64,000 nt of DNA, taken from NCBI GenBank assembly GCA_963921825.1, contig OY997595.1:20391228-20455227 (forward strand), in the 5' to 3' direction. Below, one piece after another: positions 48,332 through 60,626 of the stretch. Source of the stretch: Erodium maritimum. Lineage: Eukaryota; Streptophyta; Magnoliopsida; Geraniales; Geraniaceae. Position 1 is the first letter of the stretch. Every line of letters starts with the position of its first letter. The translations under genes and the position numbers were made by a program. The notes beneath the pieces were generated by a model. The model had not been told where the DNA came from and made no database searches. It was given only the letters and a program-made list of their open reading frames with translations.

Positions 48332-50018
48332 TGTTGGGTCTCGAGGTAGGGTTGGAGATGAACCAACTCGCAGCGGAAAATCAAGGAAAACCAAGAGACG
48401 ATTAAAACCATGAAACAACTAACAAAGAATGGATTCACAAGAGAAAATTTCAGCACTAGTTCTTACCAAAACAAGAACACCGGGTAACGAATGATTGGCT
48501 TGAGTCTCCAAGACGCCTACGTATCCACATGGGAATCAAAGCCACGTAGTTCTTCTCTTTGAGGACTCAAGAACACAAACATGGAGGTGGAAACTAGCCA
48601 AACCCGAAATGGCCATGGAAGAGGGAGAGAAAATGTGTTTCCTATTCTTGTCTTGTGTTTGTTATGTTGAAAAAAGATGACTTAAACATAACAAAACCCA
48701 TACTTGTCCAACTAAAGGCATGGGACAAGTATGGTGTCAAGTAAGGTGTAAATAGGACAAAGTATGGCAAGACAAGATTGGGTTAGGTGGTGAATCACCA
48801 ACACCTTAATCCTTGTCTTGCTTACTTAGTACTAATTAATCAAGACTTGATTAATTAGTTCCATGGGCCTTGGTTGCATGGGCCTTTCATGGGCCTCTTG
48901 GAACATGGCCCATGGCCATTTCCAACGAGGTCCCGTGATTCGCTCATCGCCTCCAAGCCTTCCATACCGGAAATGTCCAACATTATCCGACGCGATCAAT
49001 CCCAAGACTCCAAGCCTTGTCTCGATCCTTAAAGTCCTATTCACTTACGGGCACATGACCCAAAACCCAGTTTTGGTCATATCCCGAGACAACTCCCTTT
49101 TGGCCATTCTCCATATATGTGTCAATGAGTTTCATCCTCCGGTGTGACCCTTAGGTTTATGCATGTCAATAGATCAACGTAAAATCCCATTTTACTTGAT
49201 CCTATTTAAGTGGCAACTAACGAGACTTTAGTATTGCCCGACATTACATAACGAATCGACCTGTCGATTCTAACCTTTCCGTCGTCCCTGTCATTATCCT
49301 TTTATCTCCGATATCCTGATTGAGATAAGGCATAGAGCCGTCATCCTTATTATTCTCAATCACCGTTCCTTGATATGTGAGATGACTGAAGATATGATAC
49401 CCAGTATCATGTGCATGGCCATGCTATTCTTCCAGTCACTCTCGATCAAGTGGCCGAGAACCGATATCTTTCCCATACCTTAGTATGAGGGATAAATCCC
49501 TTAGCCGTCTTTCGTGTCACTCATGTAGCCCGTCCCCAAGCCAATCCTGGCCGTTATGGAAGCCCTGTTACGGACAACGTTAGGCTCAGGTCAAACTCAG
49601 TTGTTGACTACATAGCGATCACAAAGACTCCTTGGTCTAAGGATACATGACAAGCTACAACACTGAATATGTTCATGACTTAATCTATGGCACATATTCA
49701 GGGCGGGTCGTCCAATATCATGTCCCACATGATATCTATGATCAGACTCCGGAATCCCATTCCAATGACTAACAGAACGTAAGCCATAAAGAGCCATCTT
49801 TCATACTAGTCGCTTCTAGTGAAGCTTTGTTGACTAGGGACCCATCGAGTGTGATCTATCTCGATCTATGGTTCTATTCGCATGGTGGGCATAGATCAGA
49901 GCACACATCGATATATTACTCCAACACATAAGTAATATAAAGCCGCTTTAATTTTATTGCTAACGATGATATATACATTTGGACATTTAGGATTGAACTA
50001 CGGGCACTAAGACTAACA
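48332..50018 (-). repeat. A6 3' LTR
   Basis: A 1,687-bp LTR that looks identical to 55105-56791. Confidence 0.95.
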
Positions 50019-50032
50019 ATCTCCCACTTGCC
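50019..50032 (-). other. A6 polypurine tract
   Basis: The minus strand reads GGCAAGTGGGAGAT next to the LTR, as in A1. Confidence 0.85.
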
Positions 50033-53000
50033 CTAGTTCCAATCTAAACTCCAATATGTCCCCATCGACTTTACATGTCTAACATGTTCAGGCAGTGACA
50101 CTGCCTTAGTCAAAGGGTTGGCTATGTTATCATCTATTGCAATATCGGTTATCTTCACTTCACCTCAGTTCAGTATTTATCTGATGAGGTGGATACGCCG
50201 CAGTACATGTTTGGATTTGTTATGCGATCTAGGCTTTTAGCTTGCGCAATGGCCCTTGTGTTGTCGCAAAATGGATTCACCGGACTGGATGGGTTTTTAA
50301 TTACACCCAGCCCTGCCATGAATTTCCAAATCCACATAGCCTCCTTAGCTGCCTCTGCAGCATCCATGTACTTGGCCTCTATCGTAGATTCGGCAATGGT
50401 ATCTTGCTATACGCTTTCCCAGCTAAAGCTCTGCCATTCAGCGTAAACACATATCCTGATTGAGTTCTAAAGTCATCTGGATTTGTCTTGGAAAACTAGC
50501 GTCTACTCATCCTTCGACGACTAGTTCAGCATCATCTTTCCCCCGGGTTAGAATGATGTCTACTGGTACAACATAAGGCTTACGAGACGTCTGGTCTCAT
50601 ACATGTCATGGCATATATGATCGATCCTGCCCCCAGGCGCATAGGATTCTCATCATCCTTTTCAGCTCATCAGGTGTCTTAGGACACTGAGTCTTGCTGA
50701 GATGAATGCCATGACTAGTGGGTAAGAGTCCTTTCTTTGAATCGAGCATTAAGAACCTACTCAATGCCTTGTTCACATAGGTTCCCTGACTTAAATCCAA
50801 GACCCTCTTGGTGCGATCTCTACATATCTTAATCCTTAAGATATGAGAAGCATCGCCTAAGTCCTTTATTGAAAAACACTTCCTCAACCAAGCTTTAGTC
50901 TCGTGCAAGGTTGGGATGTCGTTTTCAATGAGAACCAGAAAGGTAATATTGCTCCCACTAGCCTTCTTATAAACGCAAGATTCATCCTCGTTCTTGATTA
51001 AGCCAAATCCAATTACAGCTTCATCAAAACGAAGGATCCAACTCCGAGAAGTTCGTTTCAATCCATAAATGGATTTCAACAACTTATAAATCTTTCCTTT
51101 ATTCTTCGGATCGTCAAAACCTTTGGGCCGAGACATACAAACGTACTCAGTCAAATTTCCATTTAGGAAAGCGGTTTTGACATCCACTTGCCATATCTCG
51201 TAATTATGATACGCAGTTATGTCAAGAAGAATTTGGATCGATTTTGACCATAGCCACTAAGGAGAAGGTTTCCTCATAGTCAATCCATTGGATTTGCCTA
51301 TAACCTTTCGCCACCAGTTGAGCTTTGTAGGTCAGAGGGTTGCCGTCCATGTCCATCTTCACCTTGAAGATCCATTTGCACCCTATGGTCCTCACACCAT
51401 TGATGGGATCAACCGGTTCCCAGAATCGGTTGTCTGACATGGATTGCATTTCCTCCCTCATGGCTCCCAGCCATAACTCGGAGTTGGGCCCATCCACGAC
51501 TTCCTGAAAGGTGGCTGGATCATCGTGATCTACCATGACTTCATTGTCACCTCCGGATACCATATCTTGGAGGTGGAAGATTGATCCTTTCAAATCGCCT
51601 TGGACCTTCCGGAATTGTAACAGGAATTGGTTCTTACTCTACGACAATCTCTGGCTCCTTTCTACTGGGTTGCCAATTGGTTTAGACAGATCTGTACCAT
51701 CCTGAATTTCTTCGAGATGCACAGTCCTCCCAATGACGTCTTTGGAAACAAAACTTCTTTTCCATAAAGACCCCACCCCAAGCGACGAACACCATGTTCT
51801 CACTGGGATTGTAGAAATAGTATCCCCTTGTTGCTTTGGGATACCACACGAAGGTGCATATCTCAGATCTTGGTTCGAGCTTAGTCGAAACCAAATGTTT
51901 CACATAAGCCTCGCAACCACAAATCTTTAGGAAGGACAAAGCGGACATCATCCCGTACCATTTTTAAAATGGTGTCCCTTCCACACCATTCGTCGAAGCC
52001 CGATTCACTATGAATGCGGTCGTCTCTAGAGCAAAACCCCTAAAAGAGATTGGGAGATCAGTCCAACTAATCATGGAACAGACCATTGTCTAACAATGTC
52101 CGATTTCTCCGTTTGGCTACACCTTTCAACTACAGTGACCTAGGAGGAGTCCATTCCAAAAGGATCCCATTCTCTTTTAGATGATCTAATAACTCTGTGG
52201 TCAAGTATTTTCCACCTCGATCCAATCGAAGTGCCTTAATACCTTTGTCGAGCTGGTTTTCTACTATAGTCTTAAACTCTTTGAATTTATCAAAAGCTTC
52301 AGACTTATGTCTCACCGAAGAGACATAACCATATTTACTGTAATCATCAGTAAATGTGATAAAGTAGTTAAAACCCCTCCTAACAAGTGAACTTATTGGT
52401 CTACACACATTCGAGTGTATCAGCCCCAATAATTCACCCGCCCTTTCATCGCGATCGATAAAGGGCACTTTAGTCATTTTGCCCATCAAACAAACCTTGC
52501 ACCTATCGATCGAATGGAATTCGAATGAACCTGAAAGCCCGCACTTCTGAAGTGCTGATAGGCGCTTCTTGTTTATGCGACCCAAATGACAGTACCATAA
52601 CAGAGTTAGGTTTAAATCGTTGGATTTAGACCTCTTGGTATTAACGGAATATATAGAACTTGAGGCATTGTTACCCATATCTAATATGTACAATCCTCCA
52701 ACCATGTCAGTACTGGTATAAAACATATCATTGCATAGAACATTGAAAACTCCATTTCCAATATTAACATTATATCCTTCCTTGTCAAACACGGATACAG
52801 ATATAATATTCCTACTAAAAGTAGGTATGCAATATACATTATACAATACTAAGACAAGGCCTCTTGGCAAAGCAAGACTCATGGATCCTACAGCAGTTGC
52901 CACAACTCTGAGGTCCATTTCGTGCTTTCCAAATCTCTCCTACTTTCAGCCACCATATATTAGTGCATGTGTGAGATTCAGTCATGGTATCTAATACCCA

Positions 53001-53547
53001 TGAATCTTTGGAAGTAGAGAGATGTAGCTCTATAGAGTTAATACCGAATGAAGGCACGATCCCACCGCCCTTCCTTAGATCATCCAGGTTTCCTGATGAA
53101 GGCGCAGTCCTACTGCCCTTCTTCAGATCATCCAGGCTATTTGATGAAGGCGCAGTCCCACTGCCCTTCTTCAGATCAGCCGTGAACTTCCTGTAATCCC
53201 GGTTCCAATGACCAGGCTGTTGGCAGTAGAAGCAGACATTCTCAGGTGTCTCATCTTTCCTGCCAAGTGCGCATGGGCCCAGCCCTTGCCACTTCCAATT
53301 CCCTTGTTGACCATCAGAATATCCTTGGATCCCAGATCCCTGAGATATTCTTCTCAGCAGCTGATGACACTTCATGTAACTCTGATATGGTCTTAGAGAC
53401 AGCCTTGTCAAGGACATATTCTTTGCGTTCAGACTTGAGGACTATCCTCAAAATTCTGTACCAGTCCAAATAGTTTGTCCCATTTAGCTTGACCCTGTCA
53501 AGAATGGTTTTTAATGACAAACTATTAATGTTCGCTGAATTTGCCAT
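50033..53547 (-). pseudogene. A6 gag-pol remnant
   Basis: Gag starts at 53547 (MANSANINSLSLKTIL). The zinc knuckle CFYCQQPGHWNRD and protease DTM lie in 52839-53417. The 262-codon block 52130-52918 covers gag-pre-integrase and integrase: the HHCC finger has lost its histidines (LWYCHLGRI), the first catalytic Asp is Asn (HSNVCRP, about 52410), the second is intact (LDRGGKY), and the Glu is Lys (VAKRRN, about 52113). Linker and reverse transcriptase blocks are at 51682-51951, 51222-51593 and 50606-51187; the YVDD box is missing at 50929/50930. RNase H remnants are at 50170-50367. Confidence 0.9.
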
Positions 53548-55090
53548 TTGATCTACAACAGATAAAATTCAATCAGTAAACTGAATAAATTTTATGAAGA
53601 TCAAGCTTAAACACCAACAATCAATTCTAAACCTTTAGAATCTGAAACCAAGATCCTTGATTCACTCGATTAAGCTGAACTAATGCTCACCACTTAATCG
53701 AGCTATGTAGGTAGGACTCCATCCAATCACATCCAATGTGACTCTTGGCTAGGGTATGTACTTATGTACACGACTTACCCTATCTGTTACCCTAGCTCAA
53801 CCTCAGGCCGAGAATCGTAGTCGGGTCCACCAATTTTCAACTATGGCTCGTCACTATGTAGGTGCTCCGCTAATGCGCACGACACCCACATATGTCGTCC
53901 AAACCTACTACCCCGCTTCCCCATGGATGCTCCGCTAATGCGCACGACACCCATAGGACGGGGAGGTAGTAAGGTGTTGATGATTGGGAGGTATCGGACA
54001 TGACCCGCTTTTACTTGTCCAGTTGTGTTCAAAACTTTGGCACATCCTAGATGCGATGAGCACATCAACTACATTCCAAATGCAATGATGCCTCAAATTA
54101 CATCCAATGTAATTCTTCCTTTGAACCCTTCAACTACATCCAATGCAATGACGGTTCTAAGGGTTCACACACAAGGATTAAAATTCCAATTTTATCTTTG
54201 CATGTGAGGTGATATGCTCGGTAAATAAAGTTAAGCATGCAATTCTAAAACACATAGAATTAATCATGCATAAACTAAACCAAGCATAAAGCGATAAATG
54301 TGCACATAATAGCCCCCTAAACTAACTCCCACTATCTTCTTGAGCTCCACCGACTCCAAGCCGATGCCAACACCCGAAAAGCCACCAAATGACCTTTTCG
54401 CCCTTTCTTCGTCTTGAGTAAAATATTACAATTTAATACACGACTCGCAGGTCGGGAATAAATAAATATTACAAACAAGTGGTTCGACGACCACACCTTG
54501 AAAGAATAATTACACGCTAACTCTAACGGCTCGCAGGCCGTGAAAAGCGATAAATAATTAAATCGAGCTCGGGGCTATTATGTACACCATGCCAACATCA
54601 CATCACACATCGTGTTATCAAACAAGCATGTTATCAAACATCATGTGATTTTCCGGTTTTAATTAATAGCCAAGTTTCGAAATTTTTTGATGCTCGGTTT
54701 ATCGAAACCGTTCAAAAATGAAACTTTTGAACATTTGATCTTCGAGTTCATCATGACGGTTCCAAACTCGTCATAACTAACAAAACGGTTTAGCCTTGGC
54801 ATATCAACCATCCAATGGTCATGCTTGGCCTAGCTCCGTCCAACGGAGCCCCGTTCGGTCCCGGTTTCGGCTCCCCGAGAGTCCCGCTCCCGAGACCCGA
54901 AAAATCAAATTTTTTTTCAAAATTTCCAGATTTGAAATAATTTTCAAAAAATCATTTTACATGTATTAAATCCATAAACAATAATTTAAAACATGTTATC
55001 AAACAATTTAGCAAAACAACATGCCAAAAACGAAACTTTCAAGCAAAACCGAAACTTTGAACACCGTCTTGTGAATCCCGAAGGTAGCAC
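53548..55090 (-). other. A6 5' leader
   Basis: About 1.54 kb and colinear with the A1 leader. Near 54835-54855 it has extra bases able to form a small hairpin (CTCCGTCCAACGGAG) that are missing in A1 and A2. Confidence 0.7.
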
Positions 55091-55103
55091 GGCTCTGATA
55101 CCA
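55091..55103 (-). other. A6 primer binding site (initiator tRNA-Met)
   Basis: The minus strand reads TGGTATCAGAGCC, the best match to the initiator tRNA-Met complement among the copies. Confidence 0.93.
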
Positions 55104-55104
55104 C

Positions 55105-56791
55105 TGTTGGGTCTCGAGGTAGGGTTGGAGATGAACCAACTCGCAGCGGAAAATCAAGGAAAACCAAGAGACGATTAAAACCATGAAACAACTAACAAAG
55201 AATGGATTCACAAGAGAAAATTTCAGCACTAGTTCTTACCAAAACAAGAACACCGGGTAACGAATGATTGGCTTGAGTCTCCAAGACGCCTACGTATCCA
55301 CATGGGAATCAAAGCCACGTAGTTCTTCTCTTTGAGGACTCAAGAACACAAACATGGAGGTGGAAACTAGCCAAACCCGAAATGGCCATGGAAGAGGGAG
55401 AGAAAATGTGTTTCCTATTCTTGTCTTGTGTTTGTTATGTTGAAAAAAGATGACTTAAACATAACAAAACCCATACTTGTCCAACTAAAGGCATGGGACA
55501 AGTATGGTGTCAAGTAAGGTGTAAATAGGACAAAGTATGGCAAGACAAGATTGGGTTAGGTGGTGAATCACCAACACCTTAATCCTTGTCTTGCTTACTT
55601 AGTACTAATTAATCAAGACTTGATTAATTAGTTCCATGGGCCTTGGTTGCATGGGCCTTTCATGGGCCTCTTGGAACATGGCCCATGGCCATTTCCAACG
55701 AGGTCCCGTGATTCGCTCATCGCCTCCAAGCCTTCCATACCGGAAATGTCCAACATTATCCGACGCGATCAATCCCAAGACTCCAAGCCTTGTCTCGATC
55801 CTTAAAGTCCTATTCACTTACGGGCACATGACCCAAAACCCAGTTTTGGTCATATCCCGAGACAACTCCCTTTTGGCCATTCTCCATATATGTGTCAATG
55901 AGTTTCATCCTCCGGTGTGACCCTTAGGTTTATGCATGTCAATAGATCAACGTAAAATCCCATTTTACTTGATCCTATTTAAGTGGCAACTAACGAGACT
56001 TTAGTATTGCCCGACATTACATAACGAATCGACCTGTCGATTCTAACCTTTCCGTCGTCCCTGTCATTATCCTTTTATCTCCGATATCCTGATTGAGATA
56101 AGGCATAGAGCCGTCATCCTTATTATTCTCAATCACCGTTCCTTGATATGTGAGATGACTGAAGATATGATACCCAGTATCATGTGCATGGCCATGCTAT
56201 TCTTCCAGTCACTCTCGATCAAGTGGCCGAGAACCGATATCTTTCCCATACCTTAGTATGAGGGATAAATCCCTTAGCCGTCTTTCGTGTCACTCATGTA
56301 GCCCGTCCCCAAGCCAATCCTGGCCGTTATGGAAGCCCTGTTACGGACAACGTTAGGCTCAGGTCAAACTCAGTTGTTGACTACATAGCGATCACAAAGA
56401 CTCCTTGGTCTAAGGATACATGACAAGCTACAACACTGAATATGTTCATGACTTAATCTATGGCACATATTCAGGGCGGGTCGTCCAATATCATGTCCCA
56501 CATGATATCTATGATCAGACTCCGGAATCCCATTCCAATGACTAACAGAACGTAAGCCATAAAGAGCCATCTTTCATACTAGTCGCTTCTAGTGAAGCTT
56601 TGTTGACTAGGGACCCATCGAGTGTGATCTATCTCGATCTATGGTTCTATTCGCATGGTGGGCATAGATCAGAGCACACATCGATATATTACTCCAACAC
56701 ATAAGTAATATAAAGCCGCTTTAATTTTATTGCTAACGATGATATATACATTTGGACATTTAGGATTGAACTACGGGCACTAAGACTAACA
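55105..56791 (-). repeat. A6 5' LTR
   Basis: A 1,687-bp partner of 48332-50018. Confidence 0.95.
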
Positions 56792-57443
56792 GACCGAGGG
56801 AAAATCTGATATGATATGGGTACTCTGGTGGATCGGAATATGGCAACCGATGTGACACCAGAATCTACCCGTGGATCGGAGGCTTCAGAAAGTAAGTGGT
56901 TGGTGTGATATTAATTGCTCCCATTTTAGTAGTTATGAATCGTTTAAAGTACTTTTCATAGAATCTTTTAAATTACTGTTATCCTTGAGAATGCGTTACT
57001 ATTCTTATTTATCCTGGTTACTAGTATTTCAGTGTTAATAGTATTTAAATTGTTATTTACGCTATCTTGTTTAAGCAGTTTTATCATTGATCTAAAGGTT
57101 GAGTTGTTTACGATTTTTCCTACTGAGCGTAAGCTCACCCCTTTGGTTTTCTTACTGTCTTTACAGGAGTACCTGATGTCTAGTGAGTTCGAGGCTCGGG
57201 AGCTTCTGGACGTCTTGGGGATTGTTCTAGAGTTGTGTTGGTCGTCTGTACTAAACACTATTTATCTTGCACTTTATGTCGAGTTTTGACTCACATTCGA
57301 GATTTTCGAACTATTTACTTATGTTGATTTGATGAAGTTATTGGAAATTTTAAAGGATCTATAAATTGTTTTTCACTTTTCTATTATTAACTCAGGTCAC
57401 GTCTCGAGTCCGGTCAACACCGGATTTGGGGCGTGACAGTTTC

Positions 57444-57701
57444 CAACTCCATTTTTGTGTTCTTGAGTCCTCAAAGAGAAGAACTACGTGGCTTTGATTT
57501 CCATGTGGATACGTAGGCGTCTTGGAGACTCAAGCCAATCATTCGTTAACGGGTGTTCTTGTTTTGGTAAGAAATAGTGCTAAATTTTTCTCTTGTGAAT
57601 CCATTCTTTGTTAGTTGTTTCATGGTTTTAATCGTCTCTTGGTTTTCTTTGATTTTCCGATGCGAGTTGGTTCATCTCAAACCCTACCTCGATACCCAAC
57701 A
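57444..57701 (+). repeat. A5 3' LTR, second part
   Basis: 258 bp completing the LTR interrupted by G1. It ends ACCTCGATACCCAACA. With the first part it totals about 1,684 bp, the expected length. Confidence 0.92.
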
Positions 57702-58741
57702 GTTATGATGTGAACTGATGGTTATGATATGGTCGGGTGATTGATAGACCGACGTGACGTGTTGTGGTAAGATTGGTGGGCTTGGTAAGTCGTGATTGAT
57801 CTATGGCATTATGATGCGTGTTATTATCTTGATGTGTGTTCCAAGAGGAGTTGTATTCCGGTATGATACCTACACCGAGGGAGTACACCGGTGTGGGGTA
57901 GTACCTAGGCCGACGGTGTGGTCACACGTATGCGCGGTCCCCCGGTGTGTTATTCCGGTATGATGCCTACATCGAGGGGGTATGCCGGTGTAGGACATCT
58001 AGGCCGACGGTTTGTGATTTGGCACTAGGTGTCGTGTTTATGCCCCGACGGATTTTCGGGAAGACATCTAGGCCGATGGTGTATTCCGGTACGATGTATT
58101 GTGCCCCGACAGATTTCCGGGAAGATATCTTGGCTGACGTTGTGTGTTCCGGTGTGATATGATAGAGTCGGGCTGTGGGCAGCCGGCGGAGTTGGGGACT
58201 GCGGTACAGGACATGTGCTTATTTTATTGTATGTTGTATGCTTGATACTTGAACAAGTGAAGTGAGTATAATGTTATAGTGGTCCTGTAAGTATATGGGT
58301 GAGAGTGGTTATAATCTTGGAACTGAGAACTGTGGTTATGAAAGTCCGTGTTGTGTTTAGTTGTGTGATATGCTAGTATGCTCTAATTGGACGGTTACTC
58401 GTGGTGATGAGCGGCTACTCATCGCCTTAACTACTTTTCCTACTTATCGAAAGCTCACCCACTTTACTTGTTGTTTTACAGGTCTTGAGCGGGATTTGTG
58501 CTAGCGAGACTCTCGGCGCTTGGGAGCTAGCGAGGGTCTTGTCTAGTTGTCTAGAGACGTACTGCTTAAATTTCCGTTAAACTTATTTATTTTGTGATTT
58601 TTACTGTGCTGTTGACTCATGAGATTACTTGGAGCTTTTAAACTGTTATTTGAGATTCTTTTTTATATTAAAATTGTTCTATTATTTATTATTTTAAATT
58701 CACATCTCGAGTCCGGTCAAAACCGGATTTGGGGCGTGACA
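57702..58741 (+). repeat. Truncated G-type LTR (3' part)
   Basis: Ends CTCGAGTCCGGTC...GGGGCGTGACA like G1 and shares the conserved AAGCTCACCC...TTACAG block (about 58452-58483; in G1 about 57133-57167). It contains degenerate repeats built on TTCCGGTATGAT, CCTACACCGAGG and CCGACGG (57858-58165). The 5' part is missing; A5 joins it directly at 57701/57702. Confidence 0.75.
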
Positions 58742-59013
58742 AGAACCAAACTTTTAATCATGCTTTGAAAACAGGAGACACACATGAAACTCGGGATCAC
58801 AAATCGCACCCAAATCCATAAGAGAACTACCATCGTTCCGAGCACTTTCTAACATCCTTACTCATAGTTTCGTGGGGATTATATTTGAACTGTTAGACAT
58901 CAAATATAAAGGTTTTATTTTTATTTTATCAACCAATGATTTTAAAATATCCAAACCTTTGAAGTGTTGGAAATAGATAAGGGACTAACGAATCAACACC
59001 TTTAAAACAAAAT
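58742..59013. other. No gene recognised
   Basis: AT-rich sequence between the truncated LTR and the LINE fragment. It may be the 5' region of the latter. Confidence 0.35.
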
Positions 59014-60236
59014 GTGTATTATCTTCTCAATAACATATTAAGTCTCATGCGACCTCTCTCTTTCCCTTTCTTCTGTCAGTACTGGTGTCGAGCTACAAGA
59101 AGTATTGTTCAATCGTTGTTAAGGGAGAGGAAAATCAAGAGGGGAAGGAGTGGTTCTTCACGACGTCCTACAATCTATGCAAACCAAGGCCATGTTCCAA
59201 AGGTCCTTGTTGTGCAAAAACAGGTCCGTAATAAGACTGTTCCGGCCAAAGGCAGCTCTGTACCTTGCTCAGTCAAACGGAATGACTCCATTCCAGGTGA
59301 AGCAGCGACGGAGACTTGTATTGGCTGTGAAAACTCATCGCCAAATTCCATTGAAACGACAACGGTTGGTGAGAGCCTAGAATCGCTCCAATCTGACGAG
59401 TTATTCATTTGCAATTTGCCATCAACAACCAAAATCAATTGGGTAAACAACATTTTTGGTGTTTTTGGTCAAATCAAAGATTGCTCTGTTCCGATCCGGC
59501 CAAAACGTAGAGGTATGTTCTATTCCATTATAAGGCGGCAAGACAGGCCATTTCCAGTCTAAATGGTCTTAAGATCAATTCTCTGTTGGTTGCCTTGGCC
59601 AGGCGCCGAAAAGAAAAGTATGGGAAGATGCAGAGACCTTGTGATGCCATTCAAGATAGTGTTTAGACGTTGGGTGGTGAGCTACAGATTTATGGCTCGC
59701 CGGAGAGGTCACACCCGATTTCGCAGGTGCCGGAGAACGTTTGCTACAAGGAAACTTTGAAAAGTCGAAGTGCCAGTCAAGGGATTTGGCGAGATCCTCT
59801 CACACTTGTAAATCCGAAACCACATTCGTCTTAGACAAATCAGGGGCACGAAGATGAAAGGTAGCCTGAAAATCCTGAACTAGGGCTGACATCTCCATCG
59901 TTATCGGATGGAGAGATATCATAGAAAATGTATCGCCCTATTCCCTGGGTTTTGGGCTAGATATTACGCTCCATTAAGGAAGCCCAGTAGCTTAATCCGG
60001 GCCAAGAAGCCCAAGCCACGGTTCTTGGAGGTTCAAGCACGATTCCAGCTACGGAAAAGACAGCGGGCATGTTGGGTATACCCAATACCCTTTCTAGCTT
60101 GAGTTTCAACGTTCGTGTTCCTTTTGCGACAGAGGATATCGAGGAATTTCCTGCACTATCATCTACATCCGCTAAACAATCCAAAGGGAACAGGAAGAAG
60201 AACAAGTCGCACCCTTGCACTTATCAAACCCGAGAA
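59014..60236 (+). pseudogene. Third RRM-type LINE ORF1 remnant
   Basis: The plus-strand frame 59014-59562 has a variable region followed by an RRM start: DELFICNLPSTTKINWVNNIFGVFGQI, with RNP2 LFICNL. RNP1 is decayed (GMFYSII). A frame change near 59535 leads to KAARQAISSLNGLKINSLLVALARRRKEK, the expected RRM end, and stops follow. Near 60110-60220 a frame reads EDIEEFPALSSTSAKQSKGNRKKNK, plausible as an ORF1 C-terminus. It is related to the copies at 9743 and 10771 but clearly more distant. No ORF2 or A tail is seen. Confidence 0.6.
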
Positions 60237-60308
60237 AAAACCTAGAGCGAACAAGAAATATTAGAAGCACAACATAGAAAAGAGATTTGGAGACGGTTTG
60301 TCATTACA

Positions 60309-60626
60309 TGTAAGAACCGCCCCGACCGATCCCGGTCGAACTGGTGAAATCTGGCGAAAGTTGACTTTCCGCCGGAAAAGTCAATCGATGACTCCGGGAG
60401 TCATTCGGGACCTTTCCGAGACCCAAAAGGCTTAGTTGTCATTACGGTTAGCTTAGTTGGGTCGTTTCCTTTCAAACGGTCATTTTTGCGAAAAAGTCAA
60501 ACTCGAGTCAAACTAAGCCTAATTACTAGCTAAACTTAATTAAATTAAGTGAGCTGGAGATAATTTGGGTAGAGGTGGTCCCCACATGGACACATGTCCA
60601 TGATGGCTTGGAAGGGAAGAAAAGTA
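60309..60626 (+). repeat. G-type LTR, 5' part
   Basis: TGTAAGAACCGCCCCGACC and the next 180 bp or so match the first part of G1 (GGAAAAGTCAA, GTTAGCTTAGTTGGG). It is interrupted at 60627 by element C, and the rest is outside the window. TTACA precedes it (60304-60308). Confidence 0.78.

Larger units (their letters stand above)
48332..56791 (-). mobile_element. Complete LTR retrotransposon A6 (family A, youngest copy)
   Basis: An 8,460-bp minus-strand element with target duplication GACCG at 48327-48331 and 56792-56796. Both LTRs are 1,687 bp and showed no difference wherever I compared them, including private variants such as CCCGACATTACATAACG. It has a primer binding site (TGGTATCAGAGCC) and polypurine tract. 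The coding region has the longest open blocks of the family but the same catalytic losses, so it moved recently without being able to encode its own enzymes. Confidence 0.95.
45920..57438 (+). mobile_element. Solo gypsy-type LTR G1 (split by A6)
   Basis: Begins TGTAAGAACCGC and ends GGGGCGTGACA, with target duplication GTTTC at 45915-45919 and 57439-57443. Without A6 and its extra duplication it is about 3.05 kb. No gag or pol is present, so it is a solo LTR, the product of LTR-LTR recombination. The terminal sequences are typical of long-LTR chromovirus (Del/Tekay-type) elements; this family call is an inference. The start is shared with 60309-60626 and the end with 57702-58741. Confidence 0.82.
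39765..57701 (+). mobile_element. Family A element A5, right arm of the inverted pair
   Basis: A plus-strand family A copy with leader (39765-40981), gag-pol remnant (40982-44493) and 3' LTR split into 44494-45919 and 57444-57701 by the solo LTR G1. It has no 5' LTR or primer site. Its right end (CCCAACA, 57701) abuts a truncated G-type LTR. It is more diverged than the other copies and shares with A2 the replaced polypurine tract. Confidence 0.88.

Noticed and set aside
47902-48413. Frames encoding repeated GYWSLR-like peptides
   Set aside because: Translation of the minisatellite in three frames; not a protein gene.
57032-57289. 85-residue hydrophobic frame
   Set aside because: Inside the G1 solo LTR, no homologue in the related LTR at 57702-58741, and no domain.
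33455-57701. Foldback transposon or single composite element for the inverted pair
   Set aside because: Both arms are ordinary family A retrotransposons with LTRs at the outer ends, and no common target duplication was found (GCCAC versus GTTAT).
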